Shown here piece by piece: positions 1 through 9,173 of a DNA stretch of 34,302 nt. Under the pieces are notes generated by a model. That model ran no database searches and was not told the origin of the DNA. It was given only the letters and a program-made list of their open reading frames with translations. Each line of letters begins with the position of its first letter. Position 1 is the stretch's first letter. A program made the position numbers and the translations under genes. Source of the stretch: an uncultured Prevotellaceae bacterium (GTDB lineage Bacteria; Bacteroidota; Bacteroidia; Bacteroidales; Bacteroidaceae); assembly GCA_946540735.1 (NCBI GenBank), contig CAMNIN010000044.1:1-34302 (forward strand), given 5' to 3'.

Positions 1-195
1 GATTATAAATCCTGATACTCATAGCATCGGGATTACAAATCCCGATGAACGACAGGGATCATTTGTCATGCGATAAGCGGATTATAAATCCTGATACTCA
101 TAGCATCGGGATTACAAATCCCGATGAACGACAGCTCTTTGTCAGGACACTCATTACTAAAAGCAATAGCATCGGGATTGCAAATCCCGATGAAC
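1..195 (+). repeat. Dispersed palindromic repeat, two full copies and one partial
   Basis: A 55-bp unit occurs identically at 1-55 and 80-134 (period 79). Its 3' half recurs at 167-195 with one base change. The unit contains two short palindromes: GGATT-ATA-AATCC, and ATCGGGATT-ACA-AATCCCGAT, which has perfect 9-bp arms. A related copy lies at 15679-15728 upstream of aroB, so this is a dispersed genomic element and not a local duplication. The first copy begins at the window edge, so the array may continue to the left. No transposase or CRISPR-like regular spacing is seen. Confidence 0.85.
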
Positions 196-213
196 ATAAG
201 ATGAACATAAAAA

Positions 214-229
214 GGGGAAGTGGGGTGCT
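214..229 (+). repeat. Conserved tail of the dispersed repeat (lptD side)
   Basis: The motif GGGGAAGTGGGGTGCT follows the palindromic copies. It is found again with one extra A at 15815-15832, after the aroB-side copies. In both places it lies about 70-80 nt upstream of a TAnnTTTG promoter box on the same strand. This suggests that the repeat and tail form one larger element. Confidence 0.7.
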
Positions 230-271
230 AAGTTATTTCTCCGAGCTTTTTTCTTGTTAAAAATAAGAAAA

Positions 272-305
272 TTGGGGCTTATTCCCCAATAATTGCGTAA
301 TTTTG
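272..305 (+). promoter_or_regulatory. Probable Bacteroidetes-type promoter for lptD
   Basis: TAATTTTG at 298-305 matches the -7 consensus TAnnTTTG. A possible -33 element (ATTGG, around 271-275) lies 23 nt upstream, slightly longer than usual. Transcription would start around 310-313, almost at the ATG at 314, leaving little or no leader. Confidence 0.5.
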
Positions 306-313
306 TAGCTCGT

Positions 314-3202
314 ATGAGAGCAAAGTCGGTTATCATGCTGTTGTTTTCGGCCATCATTGCGATGATGGCCACCACACCTATGTCTGGAAGGCACAACCGC
401 CCTTCCAACCCGGCACAGGGCAAAGACACCATCCCTACCGACACCATTCCCCCAGAAATACCTGACGAAGACTGGCTGGATGTCGACTCTGCGAGCGTGA
501 CCATGAACGACACCATCACGCTGGAGGCATCCACCGGCAAAGAAGAGGCCGACACCCTCAGCATGGACTCCCTGCAACTCGCCATCTACCACTACAACAA
601 GGCTGTGGATGACTCCCTGCGCGAAGACTCCATCAACCGCGCCAAGCCTAATGGCATCAACTCTCCCGTCAATTTCACCGCCAGCGACTCCATCGTCTAC
701 AACGCACTCACCAAGGACGCTTACCTCTATGGCAGTTCAAACGTCACTTACGAGGATATGGACCTCACCAGCGACCGTGTGCACATGAACCTCGACAAGA
801 GTTTGGTGGAAGCCTCCGGAAGCACCGACACCACAGAGGTGAATGGGGTTAAAGGCACCCCGGTCTTCAAAATGGGCAGCGATGGGTATGAGAGCGACTC
901 CATCTTCTATAATTTCAAGAGCAAGAAGGGATTCATCGACAACGTATACACCGAACAGCAAGACGGATTCATCCGTAGCCAGCATGCCAAACGGGCTGAG
1001 GATGGCACACTCTACCTGGAACACGGCCAATACACGACCTGCGACGAGGAGCATCCCGACTTCTATATCGCCCTCTCACGCGCCAAGGTGCGCCCAGGCA
1101 AAGATGTCTTCGCAGGCTCTGCCTATCTGGTCGTGGCCGACGTGCCGCTGCCGCTGGCTATCCCCTACGCCTACTTCCCCTTCACCAAGAGCTATTCCAG
1201 CGGATTCATCATGCCTACCTACGGTGATGAGAACTCACGGGGATTCTACCTGCGTGACGGAGGCTATTATTTCGCCATCAGCGACAGAATGGACCTGAAA
1301 CTCCTCGGTGAGATCTACACCAAAGGTTCATGGGGCATCTCAGCTGCGACAAACTACAAGAAACGCTACCGCTACGGCGGCTCGTTCTATTTCAGTTACC
1401 AAGACACCAAAACCGGCGACAAAGGCATGCCCGACTTCTCCGAGCAGGAGAGTTTCAAGGTGCAATGGAGCCATCATCAGGATCCAAAGGCCAACCCTTT
1501 CAGCACGTTCTCCGCCAGCGTGAACTTCGCCACATCAAGCTATGAGCGCAACAACCTCACGAGCATGTACAACCCCCAGACGATGACACAGAGCACGCGC
1601 ACATCCTCGGTGAGCTACAGCACCCAGTTCTCAAGCATCGGCATGAGTATCAGGGCCACCACCAACCTCTCGCAGAACATGCGCGACACCACCATCGCCT
1701 TGACACTGCCCGACCTCAACATCTCGGTGAGCCGATTCTACCCGTTCAAGCGGAAGAAAGCCGCCGGCAAGGAGAAATGGTATGAGAGAATCTCGATGAG
1801 CTATACCGGCAACTTCAGCAACTCCATCGATACCAAAGAAGACCAGATCATGCACGCCAACATCATCAAGGACTGGAAAAACGGCATGCAACACACCATT
1901 CCAATCAGCGGCGACTTCACCTTATTTAATTATATCAACGTCTCACCTTCCTTTAACTTCACCGACCGCATGTACACCACGAAGGTGAACAGGTCGTGGG
2001 ATAAAGCTAATCAGGTGGAGACGACGGACACCGTATACGGATTCCACAACATCTACAACTGGAGTCTGAACATGGGACTCTCGACCAAGCTCTATGGCAT
2101 GTGGGTGCCCAACAAGAAAATTTTCGGCGACAAGATCAACGCCATCCGCCACGTCATCACTCCCTCGGTGACGTTCAGCTACGCGCCCGACTTCTCGGCC
2201 GACCGCTATGGCTTTTATGACACCTATCAGCGAACCGACGCCGACGGCAACGTGTCGCTCGTGAAATATTCTCCCTACAGCGGAAACCTCTATGGCGTGC
2301 CAGGTGCAGGCAAGACAGGAAGCGTCTCGTTTGACGTGTCGAACAACCTGGAGATGAAAATCCGCAACGCCGATGACTCGCTGAAGAAAATCAGTCTGAT
2401 CGATGAGCTGGGTGCATCGATGTCATACAACATGTCGGCAAAGGTGCGGCCGCTGAGCGACCTCTCGATGAGAATCCGCCTGAAATGGTGGAAACGCTAC
2501 ACATTCAACTTGAACGCCGTTTTCGCCACCTATGCCTATGAGCTTGACGAAAACGGGAGGCCCTACATAGGCACCCATACCGAATGGGGCTATGGACGAT
2601 GGGGCCGATTCCAGGGTATGTCGCAGAATGTGTCGTTCACACTGACCCCCGACAAGCTCCGGCAGTGGTTCGGCGGCGAGAAGAAAGAAGAGCAAGAGGA
2701 CACCGAGGAAGACGACGAGGGTATCGACACCGAGATCGAGAGCAATGTGGACGACGATCTCGTGCGCGGGCAGCATGGAGCCAAGCAGAAGAGCGGGAAA
2801 GCCGAGACTGACGAGGACGGCTACATGACATTCAACATGCCCTGGTCGCTGACCTTCGGCTATGGCATCACGATGCGTGAGAACACCGGCGGAAAGTTCA
2901 ACACCAAGACCATGCGATATCCCTACAAGTTTACGCAAACCCTCAACGTCAGCGGCAATATCCGCCTGAGCCAGGGTTGGAACATCAGTTTCTCTTCGGG
3001 ATATGATTTCGACAACGGGAAGATTTCGATGACTACGGCATCGCTCTCTCGCGACCTGCACTGTTTCAGTATGTCGTGCTCCGTAGTGCTCGCCCCCTAT
3101 TCCAGCTATAATTTCACGTTCAGGTGTAATGCGTCGACCCTGACCGACGCACTGAAGTATGACAAGAAGAGTGGCTACAGCAATGCCGTCAGGTGGTATT
3201 GA
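314..3202 (+). CDS. lptD: LPS-assembly protein LptD (OstA family), outer-membrane beta-barrel
   Basis: This is a 962-aa protein with an N-terminal signal sequence (hydrophobic residues about 8-20). An acidic, low-complexity stretch follows, then an OstA-like domain (about residues 110-260: FTASDSIVYNALTKDAYLYG, VTYEDMDLTSDRVHMNL). A long beta-barrel of alternating aromatic and polar strands runs to the C-terminus. LptD inserts lipopolysaccharide into the outer leaflet of the outer membrane together with LptE. The size and the SSGFIMPTYGDENSRGFYLR region fit the Bacteroidetes putative LptD group. An in-frame TTG at 293 would add seven residues, but it lies beside and partly inside the promoter box, so ATG 314 was chosen. 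A very acidic insert (residues about 790-825, rich in E and D) is probably a loop. The gene converges on the antiporter gene, with 24 bp between stops and no clear terminator. Confidence 0.85.
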   Translation: MRAKSVIMLLFSAIIAMMATTPMSGRHNRPSNPAQGKDTIPTDTIPPEIPDEDWLDVDSASVTMNDTITLEASTGKEEADTLSMDSLQLAIYHYNKAVDDSLREDSINRAKPNGINSPVNFTASDSIVYNALTKDAYLYGSSNVTYEDMDLTSDRVHMNLDKSLVEASGSTDTTEVNGVKGTPVFKMGSDGYESDSIFYNFKSKKGFIDNVYTEQQDGFIRSQHAKRAEDGTLYLEHGQYTTCDEEHPDFYIALSRAKVRPGKDVFAGSAYLVVADVPLPLAIPYAYFPFTKSYSSGFIMPTYGDENSRGFYLRDGGYYFAISDRMDLKLLGEIYTKGSWGISAATNYKKRYRYGGSFYFSYQDTKTGDKGMPDFSEQESFKVQWSHHQDPKANPFSTFSASVNFATSSYERNNLTSMYNPQTMTQSTRTSSVSYSTQFSSIGMSIRATTNLSQNMRDTTIALTLPDLNISVSRFYPFKRKKAAGKEKWYERISMSYTGNFSNSIDTKEDQIMHANIIKDWKNGMQHTIPISGDFTLFNYINVSPSFNFTDRMYTTKVNRSWDKANQVETTDTVYGFHNIYNWSLNMGLSTKLYGMWVPNKKIFGDKINAIRHVITPSVTFSYAPDFSADRYGFYDTYQRTDADGNVSLVKYSPYSGNLYGVPGAGKTGSVSFDVSNNLEMKIRNADDSLKKISLIDELGASMSYNMSAKVRPLSDLSMRIRLKWWKRYTFNLNAVFATYAYELDENGRPYIGTHTEWGYGRWGRFQGMSQNVSFTLTPDKLRQWFGGEKKEEQEDTEEDDEGIDTEIESNVDDDLVRGQHGAKQKSGKAETDEDGYMTFNMPWSLTFGYGITMRENTGGKFNTKTMRYPYKFTQTLNVSGNIRLSQGWNISFSSGYDFDNGKISMTTASLSRDLHCFSMSCSVVLAPYSSYNFTFRCNASTLTDALKYDKKSGYSNAVRWY

Positions 3203-3226
3203 TACAGAGATATTGGGCAACTTATT

Positions 3227-5479
3227 TTAGAGATCCGCCAAACGGTTGAGATCGTCTTCCTCCCCCACAATCCAGATAATGTCTCCCTTGGCGAAACGGT
3301 AAGCAGGATCGACAAGGGAGAGGTTTTCCATACCCTCCTCCAGTCCGACAACCATGCAGTTGTATTGGTGGCGGATGGCACTTTCCTCCATGGTCTTCCC
3401 CAAGAAAGGACTACCGCCGTGAATGATTATCCGGCGCAGTTTCATCTCACGCTTCTCCAGATCATAATCCTCCTCCACCCTGTTCTCGTCGATGGCATGA
3501 TGGAAGGAAGCCAACTGGCTGTCGCTGCCGATCACCTGCAAGCGGTCGCCAGGGAAGATGACAGAATCGCCCTCAGGGATGTTAAGCCTTCTTCCCGCAC
3601 GCAGGATACTGCTCACAAGCACCCCATACTGATGGCCAAGCGCCAACTGCTTGAGGGTCTGCCCCGACCACTTGGAGTCGGCTGGCACCTCAAAATCAGC
3701 GATATGGATATCGCGGTCGAGAAGATGCCCCTCGAACAGCGGACGGCGTCGCCCGCTCACCCTCGCCTCGATGTCACGTGAGCGCAGATTCTGGATGAAC
3801 ACCCGTTCCAACCGGATGCTCCTGTGCTTGAGCCTCCGTGAGAGGACCATCAGTGCGACTGCTATCACGCCAAGACACACCAGCACAGCACTGGAGAACC
3901 GGAAGAGCGCATTGCAGATATAGAAGATGAAGGCCACAGAGATGGTGATGCGCACCAAGATGGTGAAAACCAAAGGAAAGCGATTGAGTCCATTCCCCGT
4001 CCAAAGAGCCTTGAACTCCTCACTGTGGTTTTTCTTCATCACGATGGCCCTCAGGAAAGGCGAGATGAGCGACACCGTGGCGAGGGCACAGACCACATTG
4101 GCCCAAGTCTGCGGCAGAAGTCTATTGAGGAACGGGCGGAAAAATGTCAGCATCATCGCAATGGCAGCCGATGAGAGGATGGAATAGACCAAGGTATTGA
4201 CGGTCATCTGCGTGAGCAGGCGTTTCCAGTTGCCACTCTCCGACTTCGCGGCCGGCTGACTCATCGTGAGGTGATTGAGACCTCTCACCCACGACTTGGG
4301 AAGACGACGCTCCAGCAGTTCGTAAGCAGGAAGAGCCGCCTTGATCATATAAGGGGTGAGGAAAGTGGTGACGACCGACACCGTCACGACCACGGGATAC
4401 ATGAAATTGCCCACCACGCCGAGCGACAAGCCCAGTGACGCGATGATGAACGAGAACTCGCCGATCTGCGCCATTGAGAAGCCACAGCGCATGGCAGACT
4501 TCAACGACTGACCGCTGAGCAGGAAGCCCAGACTTCCGAAGAAAGCCTGGCCGAAAAGGATGACAAAGACCAGGGTGAGGATGGGCAAAGCATACTCCAC
4601 GATCACGGGAGGCTCGACAAGCATGCCTACCGAGACAAAGAAGATCGCCCCGAAGAGGTTCTTCACCGGTTCGACCAAACGGATGATCTTCTCGGCCTCT
4701 ATCGTCTCAGCCAGGATAGACCCCATGACAAAGGCTCCAAAAGCACTGCTGAACCCCACCATGGTGGAGACAACAGCCATCAGGCAACAAAGACCGAGGG
4801 CTACGATGAGCAGGGTCTCGCCATTGATCAGTTTGCGCACCGAGCGCAGGAAAATGGGAATGACGAAAATGCCCACGACAAACCACAGCACGAGGAAGAA
4901 CCCGATGCGAATCACGTTTTGCAGCATCTCTCCCCCATCAGCACCACCACTGGCGAAAGCGGCGAGCATCACCATCATGACGATGGCCAGGATATCCTCG
5001 AGGATCAGCACACTCATCACAAGACCAGCGAAATTCTGCTGCCGAAGTCCGAGATCGTCGAAGGTCTTATAGATAATGGTGGTGGAACTCATGGCCAGCA
5101 TACCCCCCAGGAAGACGCTGTTCATCTTCGTCCATCCGAAGAACTGTCCTGTCAGGATACCCAGCGTCATCATGCAGAAGACGATGGTGACCGTAGCGAT
5201 GATCGGTGCCGCTCCCATCTTGAGGATCTTCTTGAAAGAGAAATCCAATCCCAAGGAGAACAGGGTGAACATCACACCGATGTCAGCCCACGTCTTGATG
5301 TCGGACTCATCGACCACCGACATGGTATAAGGCATGTGGGGACTGACAAGGAAACCGGCCACGAGATATCCCAGCACCAACGGTTGGCGCAGTCGCTTGA
5401 ACAAGATGGTGACGACACCTGCCACGATCAGGATCAGGGCCAGGTCTTTGACAAGTACAGGAAGTTCGGACATATGCAA
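3227..5479 (-). CDS. KefB-type (CPA2) monovalent cation:proton antiporter with C-terminal RCK_C domains
   Basis: This 750-aa inner-membrane protein begins with about 12-13 hydrophobic segments (residues about 8-385) carrying the CPA2 signature region FSMAQIGEFSFIIASLGLSL. A second membrane block follows at about residues 415-545 (VNTLVYSILSSAAIAMML, FTILVRITISVAFIFYIC). Two TrkA-C/RCK_C-like domains finish the protein, at about 590-660 (VPADSKWSGQTLKQL) and 665-750 (GGSPFLGKTMEESAIR). The family exchanges K+ or Na+ for H+; the ion cannot be told from sequence. No NAD-binding RCK_N fold (GxGxxG) is seen. The start is MHM; a second in-frame ATG lies two codons downstream at 5473. It is the last gene of the nusB-led run, 34 bp after pepT. 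Confidence 0.85.
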   Translation of the reverse strand: MHMSELPVLVKDLALILIVAGVVTILFKRLRQPLVLGYLVAGFLVSPHMPYTMSVVDESDIKTWADIGVMFTLFSLGLDFSFKKILKMGAAPIIATVTIVFCMMTLGILTGQFFGWTKMNSVFLGGMLAMSSTTIIYKTFDDLGLRQQNFAGLVMSVLILEDILAIVMMVMLAAFASGGADGGEMLQNVIRIGFFLVLWFVVGIFVIPIFLRSVRKLINGETLLIVALGLCCLMAVVSTMVGFSSAFGAFVMGSILAETIEAEKIIRLVEPVKNLFGAIFFVSVGMLVEPPVIVEYALPILTLVFVILFGQAFFGSLGFLLSGQSLKSAMRCGFSMAQIGEFSFIIASLGLSLGVVGNFMYPVVVTVSVVTTFLTPYMIKAALPAYELLERRLPKSWVRGLNHLTMSQPAAKSESGNWKRLLTQMTVNTLVYSILSSAAIAMMLTFFRPFLNRLLPQTWANVVCALATVSLISPFLRAIVMKKNHSEEFKALWTGNGLNRFPLVFTILVRITISVAFIFYICNALFRFSSAVLVCLGVIAVALMVLSRRLKHRSIRLERVFIQNLRSRDIEARVSGRRRPLFEGHLLDRDIHIADFEVPADSKWSGQTLKQLALGHQYGVLVSSILRAGRRLNIPEGDSVIFPGDRLQVIGSDSQLASFHHAIDENRVEEDYDLEKREMKLRRIIIHGGSPFLGKTMEESAIRHQYNCMVVGLEEGMENLSLVDPAYRFAKGDIIWIVGEEDDLNRLADL

Positions 5480-5513
5480 TGCAAGAGGAAGCCCGGAGGC
5501 TTCCTCATGATGA

Positions 5514-6752
5514 TCAATCGATATAATTAGCTGTCAACTCACAGATCCGCACGATCACCTGCATGGCTTTCTCCATCACCTGTATGGAGACAAACTCATA
5601 GGGACCGTGGAAATTGACTCCGCCGGCAAAGATATTCGGGCAAGGAAGTCCTTTGAAGGATAATTGCGCACCGTCGGTGCCACCGCGAATGGGAACCACG
5701 CACGGGGGCACGCCACACTGCTGCATGGCCATCAAGACAAGGTCGATGACGTGCATGTTGGGATCGATCTTCTCCTTCATGTTATAATACTGGTCCTTGA
5801 CCTCTATCTCACAGGTTCCCTCACCATAGCGCTTATTGATCTCCTCGGCGCATTTGATGATGAAAGCCTTGCGGGCCTCGAAGCGCTGCCGGTCGTGGTC
5901 GCGGATGATATACGACAGTTGTGCTTGTTCGATGTTGGAATGGATACCCAGAAGGTGGTAAAAGCCTTGATAGCCATCCGTTGTCTCCGGGGTCTCGTCT
6001 TTCGGCAGGAGAGAGACGAACTCCGCCGCCAGGCTGTTGGCATTGACCATCTTGCCCTTGGCATATCCAGGGTGCACGCTGACACCACGCAGCCTCACCT
6101 TGGCAGAGGCAGCGTTGAAGTTCTCATACTCCAACTCACCGAGGTCGCCGCCATCGATGGTGTAGGCCCACTCGCACCCGAATTTCCCAACATCGAAATG
6201 ATGGGCGCCCATGCCGATTTCCTCATCGGGATTGAAAGCCACGCGGATGTCGCCATGCGCTATCTCATCATGGTCGCGCAGATAGCACATCGCCTGTATG
6301 ATCTCCGCGATGCCCGCTTTGTCGTCGGCGCCGAGCAACGTCGTGCCATCCGTCACGATCAGATCCTCACCCACATGAGAGAGCAGTTCGGGGAATTTGG
6401 CCGGTGAGGAAACAATGCCCTCGGAGAGTGTGATGTCACCACCGTCGTAATGCTCCACGATGCGTGGTTTGATGTTTGCGCCGCTGCAATCAGGACTGGT
6501 ATCATAATGGGAGATGAAACCGATGGTCGGAGCCTCCTTCTTCATGTTCGACTTCAAAGTGGCATAGATATAGCCTTTCTCGTCCATTTCGACATCGGCA
6601 AAGCCCTCTTTCACCAACTCATCCTTCAGATAAGCGGCGAAAACCAATTGTTTGGAAGTGCTGGGCACCTCCGAAGACTCCTCGCTCGACTGCGTGTCAA
6701 ACTTCGTATAATTGAGGAATCTCTCTGTCAGCGTCATTCCGGTCATCCTCAT
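5514..6752 (-). CDS. pepT: Peptidase T (tripeptide aminopeptidase, M20B)
   Basis: This 412-aa cytoplasmic zinc aminopeptidase releases the N-terminal residue of tripeptides. It aligns by eye along its whole length with E. coli PepT. Metal and catalytic motifs are present: [12 protein letters not shown] (His82, Asp84), [59 protein letters not shown] and [20 protein letters not shown], with a late His in the [10 protein letters not shown] motif. The given start overlaps the upstream DUF5606 stop by 4 bp (ATGA). An alternative ATG at 6737 ([10 protein letters not shown]) matches the E. coli N-terminus better, so the true start may be there. It is translated within the nusB-coaE run, and a functional link to its neighbours is not obvious. 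Confidence 0.95.
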   Translation of the reverse strand: MRMTGMTLTERFLNYTKFDTQSSEESSEVPSTSKQLVFAAYLKDELVKEGFADVEMDEKGYIYATLKSNMKKEAPTIGFISHYDTSPDCSGANIKPRIVEHYDGGDITLSEGIVSSPAKFPELLSHVGEDLIVTDGTTLLGADDKAGIAEIIQAMCYLRDHDEIAHGDIRVAFNPDEEIGMGAHHFDVGKFGCEWAYTIDGGDLGELEYENFNAASAKVRLRGVSVHPGYAKGKMVNANSLAAEFVSLLPKDETPETTDGYQGFYHLLGIHSNIEQAQLSYIIRDHDRQRFEARKAFIIKCAEEINKRYGEGTCEIEVKDQYYNMKEKIDPNMHVIDLVLMAMQQCGVPPCVVPIRGGTDGAQLSFKGLPCPNIFAGGVNFHGPYEFVSIQVMEKAMQVIVRICELTANYID

Positions 6753-7192
6753 TGTTCTTTTCGGTCGTCGATGTTGTCGCCCTCCGTAGGCTGGAGGTCA
6801 TCCTCGAAGTCAGTGATGCCGTTCTTGACCAGCAAGTCATACCACTGCAAGAGTTTACGGATGTCGCTGTCGTGCACGCGGTCACGGTCGAAAGTAGGCA
6901 GCACCTCTGCGAAATAAGTGCGCAGCTCGTCGCTGGTAGCTTTCTTATAATTGATGGAGCAGGGCTTGGATTCTTCCTTGTCGCGGATGGTCAGCATGAC
7001 GTTCATCAGAGGGACATCATCCTCCTCGGTATACATGGCGATATCAGCGAGGCTGGTTATGCGGTCGCTGTTGAACACCGGCATCCGGCGGTGGGTTTCG
7101 TCGAGCATTTCGACGATCAGATTGTTTTTACCTCTTGAAACCAGTTTGTAAAGCCCAGGTTTCTTGGCTATCGAAAGAATTGTCTGTTTCAT
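6749..7192 (-). CDS. DUF5606 family protein
   Basis: This 147-aa protein has no signal peptide or membrane segment. It begins [18 protein letters not shown] and contains [17 protein letters not shown] and [18 protein letters not shown], all typical of the Bacteroidetes-restricted DUF5606 family, whose function is unknown. The N-terminal part (about residues 1-60) is beta-rich, the middle is helical, and the last 15 residues are acidic and probably disordered. It lies 38 bp downstream of coaE and overlaps pepT by 4 bp, so it is co-transcribed and probably translationally coupled to pepT. Confidence 0.85.
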   Translation of the reverse strand: MKQTILSIAKKPGLYKLVSRGKNNLIVEMLDETHRRMPVFNSDRITSLADIAMYTEEDDVPLMNVMLTIRDKEESKPCSINYKKATSDELRTYFAEVLPTFDRDRVHDSDIRKLLQWYDLLVKNGITDFEDDLQPTEGDNIDDRKEQ

Positions 7193-7230
7193 TTTCTTAT
7201 GGGTTTAATATAAAATGTATGATCTGTTTA

Positions 7231-7830
7231 TTAAGGGTTGGGCAGAGGTTTTGCCGTGAGATGCAGCTCTGCCAACAAGTGACAGACCTGCTCGTCGATA
7301 TCGTGGCAACCGTCATTGACGATCTCGAAATCGCTACGCGCCAACACCTCCTGCTGGGGCAGTTGCTTGGCCATCCATTCCCTCGCTTTGACTTCAGTGA
7401 TGCCATCGCGCGACATGACCCTTTGGACACGCACGTCAACTGGGGCCGTTACACATACTACCCGATCGACATAGCGTTCGAAACCGCTTTCGAAGAGGAT
7501 GGCACACTCCATCCATGTCATCCCCGACCGCAGGAAATCCCTGCCCACGGCAGGATGCACGATGGCATTGACCTGCCGGGTGTGTTCCTCCGACCTCATC
7601 AGAAACGCTGCTATGGCCGCCTTGTTGAGCACGTCTCCCTCATAGGCATGAGGGCCGATCAACTGGATCAGTCGGCGACGGATCGTCTGAGAGGTACGCA
7701 TGAGCCGTTTCGCCGCAGCATCACAGTCATAGACACAGATGCCTTGACGTTCCAGGGAACGGCACACATACGACTTGCCGCTTCCTATTCCACCGGTGAT
7801 GGCGATCCTGATGTCTGCACGAACATCCAT
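7231..7830 (-). CDS. coaE: Dephospho-CoA kinase
   Basis: This 199-aa enzyme catalyses the last step of coenzyme A synthesis, the ATP-dependent 3'-phosphorylation of dephospho-CoA. The Walker A loop GGIGSGKS is at residues 13-20. It is followed by GICVYDCDAAAKRLM, which carries the family's catalytic Asp in a YDCD/DAD-type motif, and by the lid region (SEEHTRQVNAIVHPAV). The length is normal for the family. The start codon lies 1 bp after the YbbR gene stop, so the two are probably translationally coupled. The order nusB-yajC-ybbR-coaE is, to my recollection, common in Bacteroidetes. Confidence 0.95.
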   Translation of the reverse strand: MDVRADIRIAITGGIGSGKSYVCRSLERQGICVYDCDAAAKRLMRTSQTIRRRLIQLIGPHAYEGDVLNKAAIAAFLMRSEEHTRQVNAIVHPAVGRDFLRSGMTWMECAILFESGFERYVDRVVCVTAPVDVRVQRVMSRDGITEVKAREWMAKQLPQQEVLARSDFEIVNDGCHDIDEQVCHLLAELHLTAKPLPNP

Positions 7831-7831
7831 A

Positions 7832-8812
7832 TCAGTTGCTCTCCAACAAATAATCCACGTCGCTGAAGGGGAGTTTCACCCGTTTGGCGATATTCGGCGA
7901 CTTCAAGAGCCGGAGCGGCAACGACTGTTGCTCGATGCTCGCATCCAGGTCGTTGTAATCCACCACGACGGAGAAGTCATCCTCCTTGATACTCTTGGCC
8001 ATGCTTTCGACGATGACATACGACACGGTGACCCTGGGCGGGAAGGTACGCATCACCATGCCTTCAGGCACGTTGATGGGTTTGATGGGAACCTCGGTGG
8101 TGGCCTCCACCTTCACCTCGGCATGTGTCTCCAGCGTCACGGTGCCCGGTTCGAATTTCGCACCACTGATTTTCTGGAGCGGCACTTGCTTGACAAGGTT
8201 TCCCGACAAATCGGCAATACGCACATAACTTGTCCTGACGGAGTCGATTTTCGCCAGTCGTGCCGTGGAGGCATACACTCTGACACTGTCGGGCTTGATC
8301 CGGCTGAAAGCCATCACATAGTTGTCGGCCGGACTCACCTTGCCATACAACTTCACCGGCACCACCTTGTAGTCGCCGTAGTTGTAGTACATTTCTATCT
8401 TGTCGGGCTTGATCGACACGATCTCCATCGAGCGGCCCAACATATTTCTCACGATCTTCTGCAGTTCGGAACTGGAGACAGCCACCTTGCCCTCCTCTGG
8501 CCGGGAGTAGTCGTGGAAGCTCACCTTGATCAGCTTGCTGTTGTCGAGGTAATAGCCGAGGATGTTGTAGCCATTGTCACGGATAGTGACCTTGACATGA
8601 TCGATATTCTCGGTGATGACCACATTCTTGGGCACACTGACCATTCTCACGGGTATGATGATCTCCTTCTCGACAGTGTCTTTGATGGCGAGCATCACCC
8701 AGAACGCGCCACTGACAAGGAAGAAGAACAAAAAAACCAGAAACTCCTTGCTCCTGAGCCAGAGAAAGAAGTTCCTGAGTTTATCTGGAAATGGATTCAG
8801 CGTGCCTCTCAT
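7832..8812 (-). CDS. YbbR-like domain protein, membrane-anchored
   Basis: This 326-aa protein has a short cytoplasmic N-terminus, one transmembrane segment (about residues 24-43, EFLVFLFFFLVSGAFWVMLA) and an extracytoplasmic region built of YbbR-type beta repeats (for example IIIPVRMVSVPKNVVITEN and KVVPVKLYGKVSPADNYVM). In Firmicutes, YbbR/CdaR proteins modulate the diadenylate cyclase CdaA. Whether this protein has such a partner cannot be judged, as no dacA-like gene is in the window. A TTG one codon upstream (8815) extends the frame, but ATG 8812 is preferred. It is tightly packed between yajC (6 bp) and coaE (1 bp). Confidence 0.8.
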   Translation of the reverse strand: MRGTLNPFPDKLRNFFLWLRSKEFLVFLFFFLVSGAFWVMLAIKDTVEKEIIIPVRMVSVPKNVVITENIDHVKVTIRDNGYNILGYYLDNSKLIKVSFHDYSRPEEGKVAVSSSELQKIVRNMLGRSMEIVSIKPDKIEMYYNYGDYKVVPVKLYGKVSPADNYVMAFSRIKPDSVRVYASTARLAKIDSVRTSYVRIADLSGNLVKQVPLQKISGAKFEPGTVTLETHAEVKVEATTEVPIKPINVPEGMVMRTFPPRVTVSYVIVESMAKSIKEDDFSVVVDYNDLDASIEQQSLPLRLLKSPNIAKRVKLPFSDVDYLLESN

Positions 8813-8818
8813 CAACTG

Positions 8819-9151
8819 TTATTTGGCTGGCTGACCTGCTTGCAAAGCAGTGGTGTCGGCGAACACATAGCCTTTATCGACTTCGATGACAACACCCCTT
8901 GCAATCTCCACCTCCACCTTGTTATTGGCGATATCGATGCGTTTCACTGTGCCGTAGATACCTCCGCCGGTCACCACTTTGGTACCCTCGCTGAGTGCAT
9001 TCTGGAAATTCCTGATCTCCTTTTGTTTTTTCTGTTGCGGCCGGATCATGAAGAACCACATGATAGCGAAAATCGCCACCATCATGATAAGCATCTCCAT
9101 GCCTCCACCTGAGCCGGCTGCCTGTGCAGCCAATACTAACGATGTGTTCAT
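8819..9151 (-). CDS. yajC: Preprotein translocase accessory subunit YajC
   Basis: This 110-aa membrane protein has one transmembrane helix (about residues 19-38, MEMLIMMVAIFAIMWFFMIR). It is followed at once by the family signature RPQQKKQKE and a conserved soluble domain (ALSEGTKVVTGGGIYGTVKRI). YajC binds the SecDF part of the Sec translocase in the inner membrane. A Gly-rich stretch precedes the helix. It lies between nusB (22 bp upstream) and the YbbR gene. Length and motif order are normal. Confidence 0.95.
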   Translation of the reverse strand: MNTSLVLAAQAAGSGGGMEMLIMMVAIFAIMWFFMIRPQQKKQKEIRNFQNALSEGTKVVTGGGIYGTVKRIDIANNKVEVEIARGVVIEVDKGYVFADTTALQAGQPAK

Positions 9152-9173
9152 TGAAAATTATGGTTTGTTAAAA

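Noticed and set aside
1..195. CRISPR array
   Set aside because: There are only two full copies with a 24-nt gap, the repeat is internally palindromic twice, a further copy lies 15 kb away, and no cas genes are present.
45..260. 71-aa plus-strand ORF across the left-edge repeats
   Set aside because: It is a translation of the palindromic repeat copies (recurring SIGI.NPDE) and has no other coding signal.
7775..9112. 445-aa plus-strand ORF opposite coaE, the YbbR gene and yajC
   Set aside because: It is very rich in His and Asp, crosses three well-supported genes on the other strand and resembles no family.
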